From contig NC_133123.1 of NCBI RefSeq assembly GCF_033568475.1, forward strand, positions 190,315,821 to 190,379,820: 64,000 nt of DNA, read 5' to 3'. Below the pieces are notes generated by a model. It did no database searches. It was given only the letters and a program-made list of their open reading frames with translations, and was not told the DNA's origin. The DNA is from Henckelia pumila. Taxonomy: Eukaryota > Streptophyta > Magnoliopsida > Lamiales > Gesneriaceae. The stretch's first letter is position 1, and every line of letters begins with the position of its first letter. Made by a program: the position numbers and the translations under genes. Below are positions 11,335-24,992 of this stretch, piece after piece.

Positions 11335-13568
11335 CTAACTGCTGCCTTTTGTAATGAAAGGATTCCAACTGGTCTCCAACTCTTTCCTTTTGTTCACAAG
11401 AACATCTGCCTCAGCAAAATTGTTTTCATCCAACCACTGGATTGCATTCTTTATCTCATCTTTTATCCTTTTGGTGTCGGGAGATGATAATTCGGAAGCA
11501 CTTCTTTTGGTCGAAATAGTGTCCCTGGTTCCATATATGTAATTTTCAAGAGAATTCCTTACCACAAATCTGTTTTTGTGCCTCTCATCTTCCGACTTAT
11601 GCCTTTCAGCTTCCTCCAACATCCTAGTGATCTCCTCCTTGGGCCGCATGGGGTCGACGTTTCTGATCGTGACACTACTTTTCTTACCGGTCGATTCATG
11701 CTCCGAGGACACACTTAAGATACCATCAGCATCAATATTGAAGCACACACCGACTTTCTGGACCCCCCTCGGAGAACGAGGAATGCCGGATAGCCAAAGT
11801 TTACTCAACAGAGTATTGCCGCTTATTGTAGCCCTTTCACCCTCGTACACGTACGACGAAATACTGGTTTGGTTATCGCGAGCAGTGAAGACTTCTTTTT
11901 GTTTCTTAGTGGGAAAGTTAGTATTCCTTGGAACTACTACACTCATTTCACCCGCAATTAGGCCTACACCAAGAGAGAGAGGGGTGACATCGTGCGATAT
12001 TAGGCCTTTGATCTTGTGATTACCCTGTCCACTCAAATTTGCCGCTTGAACTGCTGCACCACAGGCTATAGCTTCATCAGGATGAATGTTTTTGCACAAC
12101 TCCTTGCCATCAAAGAAATCTTGGAGCAATTGTTGAACCTTTGGAATTCTAGTAGATCCGCCAACGAGTACCACATCCTGGATGCTTGTCTTGTCCATCT
12201 CGGCATCCTTCAAACACTTCTCCACAAGTTCAACGCATTTCTCGAACAAGTCCATGTTCAGCTCCTCAAACTTGGCACGTGATATTTTAGACTCAAAATC
12301 AATCCCGTTGTACAAACCATCGATATCAATAGTTGTGTGCGCCATGAAAGACAGGTTCCTCTTTGCTCTCTCACAAGCTGTCTTCAACCTTCTTAATGCT
12401 CGTGACTTGTTACTTATGTCCTTTTTGTGCTTCCTTTTGAGCTCTTCCAAAAAATAATTCACCATTCTGTTGTCAAAATCCTCGCCTCCAAGGTGGGTGT
12501 CACCTGCAATTGACTTAACCTTTATTGTACCATCAGCCATCGTGAGAAGAGAAACATCAAAAGTACCACCACCTAGGTCGAAAATGAGCACATTCCTTTC
12601 GCTACTAAACATTTTGTCAAGACCATAGGCAACGGCTGCAGCAGTTGGTTCCACCATAATGCGCAATACGTTGAACCCAGAAATGGTTCCCGCATCCTTG
12701 GTCGCCCGTCGTTGTGAATCGCTGAAATAAGCGGGCACAGTGATGACGGCGTCTTTTACAGTACACCCAAGGTAAGCTTCCGCAATCTCCTTCATCTTGG
12801 CAAGGATCATGGAAGAGATCTCCTCAGCAGAAAACTGTTTCTCTTCATCCATGTAGTTAATCACAATCATAGGCTTGTCGTCATGACCAGCAACGACCTT
12901 GAACGACCAAAGCATTACATCTGTCTGGACCAAAGGGTCGCTGAATCTCCTGCCAATCAGTCTCTTTGCATCTGTGCAAGTAAAAAAGCAGAGACCATAG
13001 GAACAATACAAACACTCATCCAAAATACATCACTAGCATACACAAAAATATGACCAGAGCATCCATAAAATATTATGGTAGTTAACAAACATAATAACGC
13101 CTCGTAAAAATCACTTCCCCTGAAACTGTTAAAAACGATTAATTTGTAATCTTATCCAGTTAAACTATTTCTTCAAGTTTAAGATCTGTTTATGGTTAGC
13201 AATTTCCGTCTAAACAAAAATATTCTTGGCAAAAGATGTAGACTTTTTGAAGGGTCAAAATTATGGGGCCTTTAATTGGCCCAACTAAAAGTTGCAAAAT
13301 CGTCCGAACAAAACCAACAAGTTTTTCTACTGAATGGGAACACAGGCATCTTACCAAAAACGGTGTTGACGGGGTTGGAGGCCGCCACGTTCATGGCCGC
13401 GTCGCCGACGAGACGTTCCGATTCCTTGAAAGATACACAAGAAGGTGTAATGCGGTTGCCCTGATCATTGGGTATGATCTCCACCCGATCATTGCGCCAC
13501 ACAGCCACGCATGAATATGTTGTTCCCAGATCGATTCCGATCGCCGGTGCTTGGTTTCCTTCGGACAT
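11335..13568 (-). CDS. HSP70-family chaperone, cytosolic type lacking the EEVD tail, 2 exons
   Basis: Exons are complement(join(11335-12971, 13355-13568)); the 383-bp GT-AG intron splits the Asp codon after residue 71 (NTVF|D), a position typical of plant cytosolic HSP70 genes. The joined frame gives 616 residues. HSP70s bind unfolded peptides in an ATP-driven cycle with J-domain and nucleotide-exchange partners. Family signatures are present: IDLGTTYS (about 12-19), [14 protein letters not shown] (about 201-214) and [16 protein letters not shown] (about 339-354). Start at 13568 gives MSEGNQAP, close to the usual start; an in-frame ATG 13 codons upstream is less likely. Oddities: the C-terminal lid is short and ends in NPFITKGSS with no EEVD, the tail that recruits TPR co-chaperones such as HOP, and the inter-domain linker reads [13 protein letters not shown] where the family has a run of leucines. 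It may be a divergent paralogue with reduced co-chaperone contact. No stop or frameshift argues for a pseudogene. Confidence 0.9.
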
Positions 13569-14199
13569 GGTAGCCGTATAGTATAGTTGGGAAACTGAAG
13601 CTCTCAATATTGAAAAGTGGAAAACATTTTAAGGCGTGACTTTTCATGAATCATGGAGGGAAAGCACTTTTTTGAAAGATCATATTTTAAGGATCCTTGT
13701 GAAGAAAATTGATTACTAATATCTAATATTTGATAATATTTTTGAATTCTAGATACAGAACTTATTGAATATCTTTACTATTCTTTACTTTACTATTTAA
13801 TAACAGATGAATATCCTAGAAAAATTGAATTTTTGAACATTAACGTGAGTTGACTAATATATCATTGGTTGCCTTTTTTATTTTATTTTTTTATCAAAAA
13901 GTGCAAAATGATAATTTCACATGAAAAACTTACCACTCTCTCCATTTCCTCCCACGTTTCTCAATCTCTTATCCATCATTTTGTTACATATTATTGCATA
14001 AATATCTTCTTAATTTAGTATTTTTCTACAATAAATTTTAACTATTAAGTATCATTTAAATCATAATATTAAAATTAGAATACAGTAACAACACAAAATA
14101 TTTTCAAATAAATTTTATGTATTATGTTACACACGCTGCACGTGTGCTTGGTTGGCTAGTTTATATAAAAATCCAAACTCTATCAATTTGGATATGAGA
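13569..14199. other. Upstream region of HSP70 and AT-rich spacer
   Basis: This lies upstream of the minus-strand HSP70 gene. I looked for perfect heat-shock elements (alternating GAA/TTC triplets) and found no convincing array close to the start; scattered GAA and TTC triplets around 13590-13625 are not regularly spaced. The rest is AT-rich spacer. Confidence 0.4.
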
Positions 14200-14207
14200 T
14201 TCATTAG

Positions 14208-14430
14208 TAGGGTTGGGATACCGAGCTAAAATACCGATTTTTCGTAATATCGTACCGAACTTTTTTCGAAATATAGACATTTTTTTGGTATATTGAATTT
14301 TTTTTCGGTATCTATTCGGTACCAATATGGATTTTTTTCATACCAACATCTCAAAATTTCGATATCGGTACCGGTATGAATTTTTTTCATGCCAATATTT
14401 TTTATACGGTATACCAAAAACCCACCCCCA
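14208..14430. mobile_element. Small hAT-like MITE with GGTACCG-type repeats
   Basis: This 223-bp unit lies between two copies of TTCATTAG (14200-14207 and 14431-14438), an 8-bp duplication of the hAT kind. Ends are imperfect inverted copies: TAGGGTTGGGATACCG at the left against CGGTATACC...CCCACCCCCA at the right. The interior holds repeated cggtac/ataccg motifs in both orientations. It is non-coding. Confidence 0.65.
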
Positions 14431-14493
14431 TTCATTAGTATTCACTGTGAATATTGATAGAAGATCTAAAATAATCAATTTTCAAAGAATATT

Positions 14494-16551
14494 TGAAACG
14501 CCTACTACTAATAAATGCGGAATTTTTTTTTTAAAATAATCTATAAATAATACTATACATATACACCCATACATATATGTATAAACATAAAAGAAATAAT
14601 TTTACTACATAAAAATAACTTAATTAATTGCTGAAAATATCCTTATGCAAGAAATAAAAATACGAAGTTTGATAATTCAAAATTTCCATAATTAAAATAA
14701 TAAAAAGAAGAACTTGTTTAAAAACTCAGCATAATAAAATAAATATTTCTTAAACATCAACTAAAATCTGCGACGGTCACGGGGTCCACTGCTCCGTGAG
14801 CTCATAAGTCCTCACCACCGGTAGGAGCTACATAAACATCATCATGCTCACCTGCACTATATAAGCGTAGTGAGCCTAGGGGCTCAACATGTCTAATCCT
14901 TTATAACAAGGTTAAAAATAATGCATCACATAATTACTAATACATATACATGTAAATGAGCATGCATGGAAATATTTTCATCACATAATAAAACTGCTGA
15001 ATCATAAACTGAATCATAACCATAATCATAAACATATTATTTCTTCATCATATATAATATAATTGAGCAATGTTTTTGAAACCTGGAGATGGTCCTATCC
15101 ATAAGTGTGACGCTCATGTGTCGACTGATCAGTCTCCTAAACCAACGTACGATGGCGGTGATAAATCACCTCCTATGGTAGTAAACTACCGAATCATATG
15201 GTGGATAACCACCCCTATGGTAGTAAAACTACCGAATCATATGGTGGAAAACCACCCCTATGTCACACATACTTCAATTTCCACCAAAATATTTTATTGC
15301 TCATCATTTACATAATTATATACATAAGAAATTTTATGAATGCATGCACTGAAAATATGTCCGTAATATATATTTAATTAATTTTTCATAATATACTTAA
15401 AATAGACTTCATGCATAAAAATAATTAAATATATATTTCGAACTTATTTATTTTTCATGGGTTGGTCCAGACTGCTGGTCACTCATCTAGGCCCATTAAA
15501 CTTAAATAAAACCCAATAATCATATTTTTAGCCCAAATAACTTATTTAAACTTAAATGGGCCCAAATAAAATATTTAAGCCCATTAACTTAATTAAACAC
15601 AATAAAATTCTAGACTGGCCCAAAATCCACTGACTGACCCAAAAATTCTCATGGGCTCCCAAGCCCATAAAAATCATTGGGCTAACTTAAATAAATTATT
15701 TAAGTCCCAAATAAAAATATTTGAAAGCCCAAATAATTTTCTAACTATTTATTAAAGCCCAAAAACCACTTAAATTCATAAACACTTAAAAATTAAAATA
15801 CCCGAGCCCGGCCCACCTAATCCAAACCCAGACCCTACTGACCCGACCCACTACACCCCAGACCCGACCCAGAGCCCAGAGCCCAGAGCCGACCCGGAAC
15901 CCCTCCTGGACCCTAAACCCGTAGCTCCCCCTTCCCAGCTCTCCTCAGCCGTGAGCAGCAGGCTTTGTGGCCTGCTGCCGGCCAGCTCTGGCCATCTACC
16001 GGCCAGATCTCCACCATCTACACCTAGAGGACTTCAAGAAGTTTCCAGAAAGCCAAAAACCAGCCAAAACGGAGTCCTAACGAAGGAGAACGAATCCCTG
16101 CAATTCGCCCCGTCCTCAGCTCGCGTGCAGACACGAGCAGTCCCAGCGTTTTGCTTTGTGCCGACGACTCAGAGCACCAAAGGCCACGAAACCACCTCTT
16201 AATCTTAGCCAACATCTAAAGCTTTCAAACCCAACAAACCTTACCCATAATGGTGTCCTGAGGAAGGAGAACGAACCTCTTTTCCACAGAAGCCTAAACC
16301 TGCGCGAACTATGCACCAGAAGTGATTGCTTCGACTTTGACCCATCCAGCCCCTTTCCAACCACATCACTCAACCATGAGGACCCTAAGACACCCCTTGA
16401 CCCTTAGCTAACTGCCCTGGACCGAACCTTGATGGATAAAACATGAGCATGAACAAGAAATCACCAAAAGCATGCATCAAACCACAATATCTTGCATAAA
16501 TTCGAACCAAGCAATAATAAATCCTTAAGAAAGATGTCATGCATGATATAT
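14494..16551 (-). mobile_element. 3' LTR of element B, distal segment
   Basis: This matches 34495-36546 of the 5' LTR nearly base for base, starting TGAAACG and stopping at gatatat where M begins. Open frames inside it (15951-16202, 16156-16407, and the paired frame at 15070-15315) recur in the other LTR but have no known domain and are not called as genes. Confidence 0.85.
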
Positions 16552-19398
16552 TGTGACGTCCCGTATTCTAGAACATTTAATAAAATAGTTGCGGAAAAGG
16601 TTGGAAAAAATTTCATAACTTAAAAGTCATACAGCGAGTGCATCACACCAATTCCAAAAGAATTTAAAATCTAAATCTTTAACAATAGAACTCATGACTC
16701 CGTGTTCACGAAGTCTAATAAACACTGATGCAACTCAATAACAAAGACCATTTAAAATACGGCACGTCAAAACTTACTACTAACATTTAAATAGGAAAAG
16801 AGAATGTGAATTCAATTAATTATTATATAAATAAAATACAGTTGAAAGCAATTGAGAAACTCACTTAACAACTATCAAACTGAAATGAATATTTAAAATA
16901 CGAACCATTTGAAATCCTCAAACTCATCTTTAAAAGATTGACAATTCAAATAATTAAATCATTACTCTTAAACATCGTACATAAAATATTGTAACAATAT
17001 GATATAAATAAGCATAGGTAAATATTTTCTTTTTAAATACATCAGAGCTTTTGAACTATTGTGTCATGCAATGTCTTCGCCTCTTGGACTCTTCAGCCAT
17101 GCTACCAAAGCTTTTTAAATCAAAACTGCTAAAATATCTGCACCATTCAAGTATAGTGAGTCTAAAGGACTCAGCAATATTAAAATATACATATCGATGT
17201 CATTATAGCTTCAAAATAATTTAAACTTAAAATGACTTGAGCATACATAACATGATACCTTGAACTTGAAGAATTTTAACGTAAACATCATGGAACTTTA
17301 AACTTAAAATCTTGAACATGAACTTCAAAACTCTTAAAAGATGCAAGAAACTTAAACTTGGACATCAACTTACTTAACTTTAAATCTTGAAAGTATACCT
17401 CATGCATATTCTAAAAACTTTACCATTTCATTCTTAAATGAACGTTTACACATAACATCTAATGTAAATCATGCAATTTGAGCATACAATTATTCATGAA
17501 CATAAACCATGAACATAACATAAAAACTTATCACTTTGGGGTGATGAATTATGTGAAATTGTGGCAACCTTCATAATGGGCACATTCGTAGTTCCTGTTG
17601 ATCAACAAGCATATGGCACTAAGCCTCATAACATTCGTTCATTCCTTTTCGGAGGCTCCTCTGGAGCTCATCTCGGAGGACCTAACCCGTACATTGAGCC
17701 GTATTTGGGAGGGCTACTCCGGAGCCCAAACCGGAGCACCGTTCCCGTATTGCCACCACAAAGACACATAAGACATCAAAATATTTTCATGCATCAACAT
17801 ATTATATCTTCATAATTCAACATAGCATTATTCATTCATGCTTCATCATTTTCATTTCATCAACATATCATTTCATCCATCCTGAAGCATCATTGAAACA
17901 TCATAATTTCCATCTTAACTTTTGTTTCATGAACATGAAACTTTACTCGATAACTTCGTGCATGTAATAAATGATAAAAATCATACTTTCATATTGAACA
18001 TAGGTTTCATGAAAGAAACTTAGACATTTACATGCATCACATAGCGTAATCGATCCACGTAAGTCGTTCTTGTCGTTCTTGACTTAAAACTTGAAAATTT
18101 TTGCATAGAAACTCTTAAATATATTTTAGAAGCCTTAAAAGATCATAACCATGAATTTAGGACCCTAAAATAAAATATTAAAATCATAAATTTCGAATGA
18201 AAGGGGCGCCCGCTCAACTTCTAGGCGCGGGCGCGCCTGACCTGCGCAACTGGTTCATTTGCTCGCTCCAAAACTCTATTCTTAATTCAGAATCTGAAAA
18301 GGTGGTAAACATGAAAGTTGTAGATCTTGATTTTGGCTTTCGAATTCCGAAAACCTCACCTAAAATAGATTTTGCAGTAAAAAGTTATACTGATTCCCCC
18401 GAGATGTGTCACTGCCGGAAATTCAAAACATTTGACACATTTCAAGGCAATTTTGGTCAATCTTCCAAAATGATTTTGACAAAACTCAAAACATAAAAGT
18501 TGTAGATAAATAAGCTAGCTTTCAAATAGAATTGGCCTCATATCATTTGGATCACTATCCTAATTGTTATCCTCAAAATCATAACAAGTATAGGTAATCC
18601 GGTGCCACCAAACACAACTTCAACACTTCAAACTTCAAACATAAACTTCTTTTAATCAAAATCCTAACTACATAAATCATCAAAGCTCATTTTCTTGTAA
18701 TTGAACATGGTTTAACTAACTTCAAAACATTAAAATCATAAAAGAACATGAACCTCTTGAATCAACTCAAGTACTTGACAAGAACAACCTACGCTTCACG
18801 ATCTCGTAAAATCATAACTTCATGCTCTTGAAATTCATGAAAATCATGCATACATATCTCAAAACACAACAATTCATATCAAAATACATAATATCTTGAA
18901 TGGGTTTCAAAATCTTTTAAATTTGTACTTGTCTAAACTTACATGTACACATCAACAAATTCACGTATCAAAATATTCATGATCTTGAAAATGGTTTTAA
19001 ACATGTAAACTTGTAATATACATGCTTTTCAAAACTCTTGAAGATATAAACATATAACATAATGAACATCTTTCTACTTATTTTTATCAAAATACATAAT
19101 ATCTTGAATGGGTTTCAAAAGTTTTAAAACTTGCTTGCCTTAACCGAAGATTGAGTTGATCCGAATTCTTGGTAATGATCTAACCACAAGATGAACGAGA
19201 TACGAAGTTTTGAATTTCTAAATCTCGTAGAACCGCAGGGGAAGAAACAAAGGAGAAAGGAGAAGAATGATGAAGGAAAGAAAGAAACGTGAAGAATGAT
19301 GGGAGGGGAAAGAGTCAAGGGGACAAGGGGTATTAAGGATGGGGTAGGGAGTAGATAAGTGGGGTGAAGAGGAATTAATAGCATGTGGGTGTTGTCTA

Positions 19399-22078
19399 TG
19401 AAACGACCCTAACTCTATAATAAATAAATATGCGGAAATTTTTTTTTTTTTTTTTTATACTACTAAATAAAATATGTACATATATGCCCATACATATATG
19501 CACAGAATAAAATCTTAAAATAAATTCATGACTAAATAAATAAACAATTTAAATACTTAAATAAAATGCATTCTATGAATTAAATAAATATCTGAGTCAA
19601 CCCTATAATTTAAAAATATACTGCATAATTAAAATAAATAAAAAGTGTGCATGCACTAAAATATTTAATAAAATATTCCAAACAACTCAACCCTTATAAA
19701 AATAATAAAATGTATCATAAGACTCAAGCATGGTGACTCAGAAGCTGTCACGGTCACGGGGCTACTGCAGCGCTGCTCATACGTCCTCACCACCAGTAGG
19801 AGTAACCTGCTCCTCTACGTACTCACCTGCACCATATCAGTGTAGTGAGCCTAGAGGCCCAACATGCATACTAACAAGGGTTCAAAATAATTTAAAACAA
19901 TTTAATACTAATACATACATATACATGAATGAGCATGCTTAAAAATTACATAACATAACTTACTTAAATAAACATAAATACATAATACATAACATACATA
20001 CTTGAGTTGTTGAGCATTTTTCTTAACATCGAATGGTCCTATCCGTAAGTGTGACCCATACTTATAGTGCGACTGATCAGTCTAAGAAACCATCGTACGA
20101 GGCTGGTGGCGAACCACCCATACATAAATGGCAGAAACTGCCCATACATAAATGGCCACACTACTTCAATTTCCACCTAGAATATTTTATTTGCTCAACC
20201 ATAGAATTTTCAATCATAGCACAAAAATTGATTTCATGAATGCATGTACTTAAATAAATGGTGTGTCCTTCATTTATATTTAATTTATTTTCTAATATCA
20301 TATAATATTCAAATAACTTTTCATGCATAAAATAATTAAATATAAACTCAGGACACATGAAATTTCTCATGGATGGTTCTGCTGCTGGCCCTAGACATGC
20401 AAGCCCATTAACTTAAGACTTGGCCCAATAAATTAACCAAAGCCCATTAAGACTAAATTAGGCCCAATAAATTAACCAAAGCCCATTAAGACTAAATTAG
20501 GCCCAATAACACTGTCCCTGGCCCAATGGGCCCAAAAGCCCAATAACAGGCCCAATAACTTTCATGGGCTCCCAAGCCCATAAAAATTTCTGGCCAACTT
20601 AAAAATTTAAATAAAAATTATTAAAAGCCCAAAAATAGTTAAATTAACCCAAAATAATTTAATGGAGCCCAAATAAATTAAATAGTACTAATTAAATTTT
20701 TGGGAATTTAATTAGCCCATTTAACTCCTAATTAACTTAAAAACTTAAAAAAAATAAAAATACCCGAGCCCAATTAAAATAACCCGGACCCGGACCCACT
20801 TAACCCGACCCACTAACCTACTGACCCGACCCGGACCCAAGACCCGACCCGGAAGCCACCAGAAACCCTAAGCCCGACTCCCCCCTCTCTCGTTACGTCT
20901 CGGCCGAGAGCAGCAGGCCTTCTTGGCCTGCTGCCGGCCGGCTCCGGCCGCCCCTGGCCGGAGCGCCGCCGCCCGGACGTAGCCCACGTCCGGGCGGACC
21001 TAACCTGACCAGGCCCCAGCCCCCATGCAGCCAGGAACCAGGAACCCGAAGCCCATTAACTCGAAACCCTTACCTGCTCGGCCATGGCAGCCGTCTGTCC
21101 CTACGCCTCTCCTGGGTTCGTTTGGCTCGAACCACTCGAGCCATTCGAACCCAGGCCAGCCCACAACCCCCTCTAGACCCTTGGCCAGCGGCTAGACCCA
21201 CCAATGGAAGAAAAACGTGAGCATGAACCATCAAAATGCCAAAACCGAGTGCATAGAGAAAGGATTTGAAAATTTGCTGTAAAAAAAAAACTGATGAGTC
21301 TCGGTACTACACACCCACACACATACATACACTGATATAGGTTTGAAAAGTGAATAGAAACATGCCTTTCACCGTAGATGACGAGGAAACACGAGCGTGG
21401 GACGGTTCCGGGACGACGGGACGAAAATACGGGACTTTTGGAGCTTCAAGATCCTTGGCTATGGGGTCTTCTTTGGTGACGGCTCGATGGAGAAGAAGAT
21501 GGAGGTGGGTGTCGGCTGAGTGGAAGAAAAACGTGGGAGGTAGGGATAGGTTTAGGTTTTAGTTTATTAGAAAATAGGGTAATTAAATATATAATTAAGG
21601 ATATAATATATATAAAATATAACTTAACTAAAACTCTAAAAGAAATCTTTAAAAAAATCTGAAACATTATTGAAAATCCCGAAATTAAAATTAAGGGAAT
21701 TTTTAAAAGTGATTAAAAGTCATTATCTTGACTAATTTTGGATAAAAATGACCCCTAAAATTAAATAAAATCAAATATTTAAAATTTTGAGATAATAAGA
21801 CTCGAAATAATATTTTAAGGCTCTAAAAAGGCTCATAAAATAATTTGGGTGGAAAGTTGTCATCTCGTCCGTCCACGGTCCCGTCTACGCGATCAAATAA
21901 TAATAAAAATACTAAAAATCATAAAAATCACTAATTATGGGTTAAATGCTTAAAAAAATAAATTAAATCATGCATAAATAATTCACATAATTATTTAACC
22001 CATAATTCATAAATTTAAATAATTAAATATCCTAATTATGCAGGCGGATTTACGTATTTAAAAATACCGGGTGTTACA
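19399..22078 (-). mobile_element. 3' LTR of element A
   Basis: This is a 2,680-bp copy, TGAAACGACCC to GGGTGTTACA on the plus strand. It lacks three bases present near 27529 in the other LTR and differs at 20154/27667 (ggcc/gacc context) and near 21681/29193 (cccg/ccca). A GC-rich cccgacccgg block (about 20770-21000) recurs in the LTRs of B. Short frames at 19730-19942 and 21350-21562 occur in both LTRs and have no domain. Confidence 0.92.
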
Positions 22079-22091
22079 ATTCCCCCCCTTA
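22079..22091 (-). other. Polypurine tract of element A
   Basis: On the minus strand the sequence is AAGGGGGGGAAT directly before TGTAACACCC, the start of the 3' LTR. This is the expected primer for plus-strand DNA synthesis. Confidence 0.8.
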
Positions 22092-22121
22092 AATTGAATT
22101 TCGTCCTCGAAATTAAAGTAC

Positions 22122-24992
22122 TTACCCGAACAACTCCGGGTAGCGAGTCCTCATATCCTCCTCGGTCTCCCAAGTAGCTTCCTCCTCCGAGTGATTCAGC
22201 CACTGGACTCTGACCATCGGTATGACCCGCGTCCTAAGCCTCCGATCCTCTCTAGCCAAGATCCGCACTGGTCTCTCCTCGTATACAAGATCTGGTGGCA
22301 ACTGTAAGGGCTCGAAATCCAACACATGCGACGGGTTGGAGACATATCTCCGAAGCATGGATACATGGAAAACGTTGTGCACTGCCGCTAGCCCTGGAGG
22401 TAGAGCTAAACGATAGGCCAACGTGCCAACTCGCTCCAAGATCTCGAATGGCCCTATATATCTCGGATTAAGCTTGCCTCTCCGTCCAAAACGCGCTACT
22501 CCCTTCATAGGTGACACCTTCAAGAATACGTGATCACCTACGGCGAACTCCAAATCGCGTCGTCTGGCATCTGCATAACTCTTCTGCCGACTCTGCACAG
22601 TCCTCATCCTATCTCGAATCTGCGTCACAATGTCAGCTGTCTGCTGCACAATCTCCGGACCCAACAAAATTCGCTCACCAACCTCATCCCAATGCACAGG
22701 AGATCTGCATCTCCTCCCATAAAGTGCTGCATAAGGAGCCATACCTATAGACGACTGAAAACTGTTGTTATAGGTAAACTCCACTAATGGCAGTCTAGTC
22801 TCCCAAGATCCTCGAAAATCGATGACACAAGCTCTCAAAAGATCCTCGAGAACCTGGATCACTCTCTCGGACTGCCCATCTGTCTGGGGATGAAATGCTG
22901 TACTGAACAAAAGTCTAGTCCCCAAAGCTGTGTGCAGACTCTTCCAAAACGCTGAGGTGAACCTCGGATCTCTGTCTGACACGATAGACACTGGTATGCC
23001 ATGCAGTCTAACAATCTCTCTGACGTAAAGCTCTGCATACTGTGTCAAAGTGTAAGTAGTTCTTACCGGCAAGAAATGAGCTGACTTGGTGAGTCTATCC
23101 ACAATCACCCAAATCGCTGTACACCCTCTGGTACTCCTCGGTAAGCCAACCACAAAGTCCATCGTAATATTCTCCCACTTCCATTCCGGAATAGGGAGTG
23201 GTCTAAGAAGTCCTGCTGGACGCTGATGCTCTGCTTTGACTTGCTGACAAGTCAAGCACTCTGACACCACTCTCCCGATGTCACTCTTCATTCCAGGCCA
23301 CCAATACAATAACTGCAAGTCTCGGTACATCTTCGTACTTCCGGGGTGAATGGAGTACGGAGATGCATGAGCCTCTGCTAGAATCTCGGCTCTCAACTGA
23401 TCAACGTTCGGTACCCACATCCTCCCACGGTACTGAACGATGCCATCCTCCACTGTATATAAGAGATTACCTCTGGCCTCATCTCTCTGTCTCCATCGCT
23501 GTAGCTCCTCATCAGTGGACTGTCCCTCTCTAATCCGATCTCGCAGAACTGGCTGCACCGTCAACACTGACAAGCTCGGTGCATGGCCACTCGGATAGCA
23601 CTCCAAACCAAATCTCTGAATCTCGGTCTGTAGTGGTAACTGTACAGTCAAACATGATACCACTGACGACTTCCGACTCAAAGCATCTGCCACTACATTA
23701 GCCTTACCCGGATGGTAGCTAATGTCACAGTCATAGTCCTTAACAAGCTCAAGCCATCTGCGCTGCCTCATGTTCAACTCCTTCTGGGTGAAGAAGTACT
23801 TGAGGCTCTTGTGGTCGGTGAAAATCTTGCACTTCTCGCCGTAAAGATAGTGCCTCCAGATTTTCAACGCAAATACCACTGCTGCAAGCTCCAAATCATG
23901 CGTCGGATAGTTCTGCTCATGAATCTTCAACTGTCGCGACGCATATGCGATAACTCTGCCACTCTGCATAAGTACTGCGCCCAAACCAAGCTTGGATGCG
24001 TCGGTGTACACCACTAACTCCTCATGTGGCGCTGTCATAGCTAACACCGGTGCTGAAGTAAGTGCATCCTTCAGCTGATCAAAGCTCCTCTGACAATCTG
24101 GACTCCAACTATACTTCGCGTTCTTCTTGGTCAAGGAAGTCAAGGGTACTGCAATAGAGGAAAAACCCTTGATGAACTTCCTATAGTATCCTGCTAAACC
24201 CAAGAAGCTACGAATCTCCGAAGCATTCTTTGGAATCCCCCAATCCCTCACTGCCTGCACCTTGGACTGATCCACTGCAATCCCATCCCTAGAAATAATG
24301 TGGCCTAGAAACGCCACCTGCTCCAACCAAAACTCACACTTACTGAACTTTGCAAACAGTCGATGCTCCCTCAAAGTCTGCAAGGCTGTATGCAAATGCT
24401 GTGTATGCTCCTCAATGCTTCTCGAGTAGATCAATATGTCATCAATGAATACAATGACAAACTGATCTAGATACGGCTGGAAGACACGATGCATGAGATC
24501 CATAAAAACTGCTGGAGCATTGGTCAACCCAAAGGGCATCACCAAGAACTCATAGTGCCCATATCGTGTCCTAAAGGCAGTCTTAGACACGTCTGAATCT
24601 CTGACTCTCAGCTGATGGTAACCAGATCGCAGATCGATCTTGGAGAATACCGAAGCTCCCTGCAACTGATCGAATAAATCCTCTATCCTCGGTAGCGGAT
24701 ACTTATTCTTCACTGTGACTCTGTTGAGCTCTCGGTAGTCAATGCACAATCTCATGCTGCCGTCCTTCTTCTTCACAAACAACACTGGAGCTCCCCATGG
24801 AGAAAAGCTAGGAAGAACAAAGCCCTTCTCCAACAGCTCCTGAATCTGCTCCTTCAACTCTCTCATCTCTGTAGGAGCAAGTCGATACGGTGCCTTAGAG
24901 ATAGGCACAGTATCCGGCAACAACTCAATACTGAACTCCACCTCCCTCACTGGTGGAACTCCTGCAACATCGTCAGGAAAAACATCTGACAC
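22122..24992 (-). CDS. Element A Pol: reverse transcriptase, RNase H, integrase, chromodomain
   Basis: This is an open frame of 956 codons without internal stops. In order it shows the pre-RT FPDDVAG block (about 5), reverse transcriptase (about 30-260) with the [14 protein letters not shown] and active-site FIDD motifs (about 183), RNase H starting around [10 protein letters not shown] (about 330), the integrase HHCC finger ending CLTCQQ, the DDE core with VSDRDPRF and DGQSERV, and a C-terminal chromodomain-like segment (VRVQW...EEATWE, about 905-950). This arrangement defines a chromovirus; the sequence looks most like the Tekay/Del clade. A chromodomain steers integration toward heterochromatin in this family. 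The frame overlaps the protease frame by 20 nt in a different register, so the fusion to protease is broken or needs recoding. The first Met is probably not a genuine start. Confidence 0.92.
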   Translation of the reverse strand: MSDVFPDDVAGVPPVREVEFSIELLPDTVPISKAPYRLAPTEMRELKEQIQELLEKGFVLPSFSPWGAPVLFVKKKDGSMRLCIDYRELNRVTVKNKYPLPRIEDLFDQLQGASVFSKIDLRSGYHQLRVRDSDVSKTAFRTRYGHYEFLVMPFGLTNAPAVFMDLMHRVFQPYLDQFVIVFIDDILIYSRSIEEHTQHLHTALQTLREHRLFAKFSKCEFWLEQVAFLGHIISRDGIAVDQSKVQAVRDWGIPKNASEIRSFLGLAGYYRKFIKGFSSIAVPLTSLTKKNAKYSWSPDCQRSFDQLKDALTSAPVLAMTAPHEELVVYTDASKLGLGAVLMQSGRVIAYASRQLKIHEQNYPTHDLELAAVVFALKIWRHYLYGEKCKIFTDHKSLKYFFTQKELNMRQRRWLELVKDYDCDISYHPGKANVVADALSRKSSVVSCLTVQLPLQTEIQRFGLECYPSGHAPSLSVLTVQPVLRDRIREGQSTDEELQRWRQRDEARGNLLYTVEDGIVQYRGRMWVPNVDQLRAEILAEAHASPYSIHPGSTKMYRDLQLLYWWPGMKSDIGRVVSECLTCQQVKAEHQRPAGLLRPLPIPEWKWENITMDFVVGLPRSTRGCTAIWVIVDRLTKSAHFLPVRTTYTLTQYAELYVREIVRLHGIPVSIVSDRDPRFTSAFWKSLHTALGTRLLFSTAFHPQTDGQSERVIQVLEDLLRACVIDFRGSWETRLPLVEFTYNNSFQSSIGMAPYAALYGRRCRSPVHWDEVGERILLGPEIVQQTADIVTQIRDRMRTVQSRQKSYADARRRDLEFAVGDHVFLKVSPMKGVARFGRRGKLNPRYIGPFEILERVGTLAYRLALPPGLAAVHNVFHVSMLRRYVSNPSHVLDFEPLQLPPDLVYEERPVRILAREDRRLRTRVIPMVRVQWLNHSEEEATWETEEDMRTRYPELFG

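Noticed and set aside
11576..12457. Plus-strand open frames of up to 147 codons
   Set aside because: They are antisense shadows of the HSP70 coding exon.
13590..13625. Heat-shock element array upstream of HSP70
   Set aside because: GAA and TTC triplets are present but not in the regular 5-bp alternating spacing.
15951..16407. Overlapping frames in the B LTR, also at 35947-36360
   Set aside because: They come from the GC-rich leader part of the LTR and are open on both strands, so they look like composition effects.
21350..21562. 70-codon frame, identical at 28863-29075
   Set aside because: It is duplicated only because it lies in the two LTRs of element A; no domain is seen.
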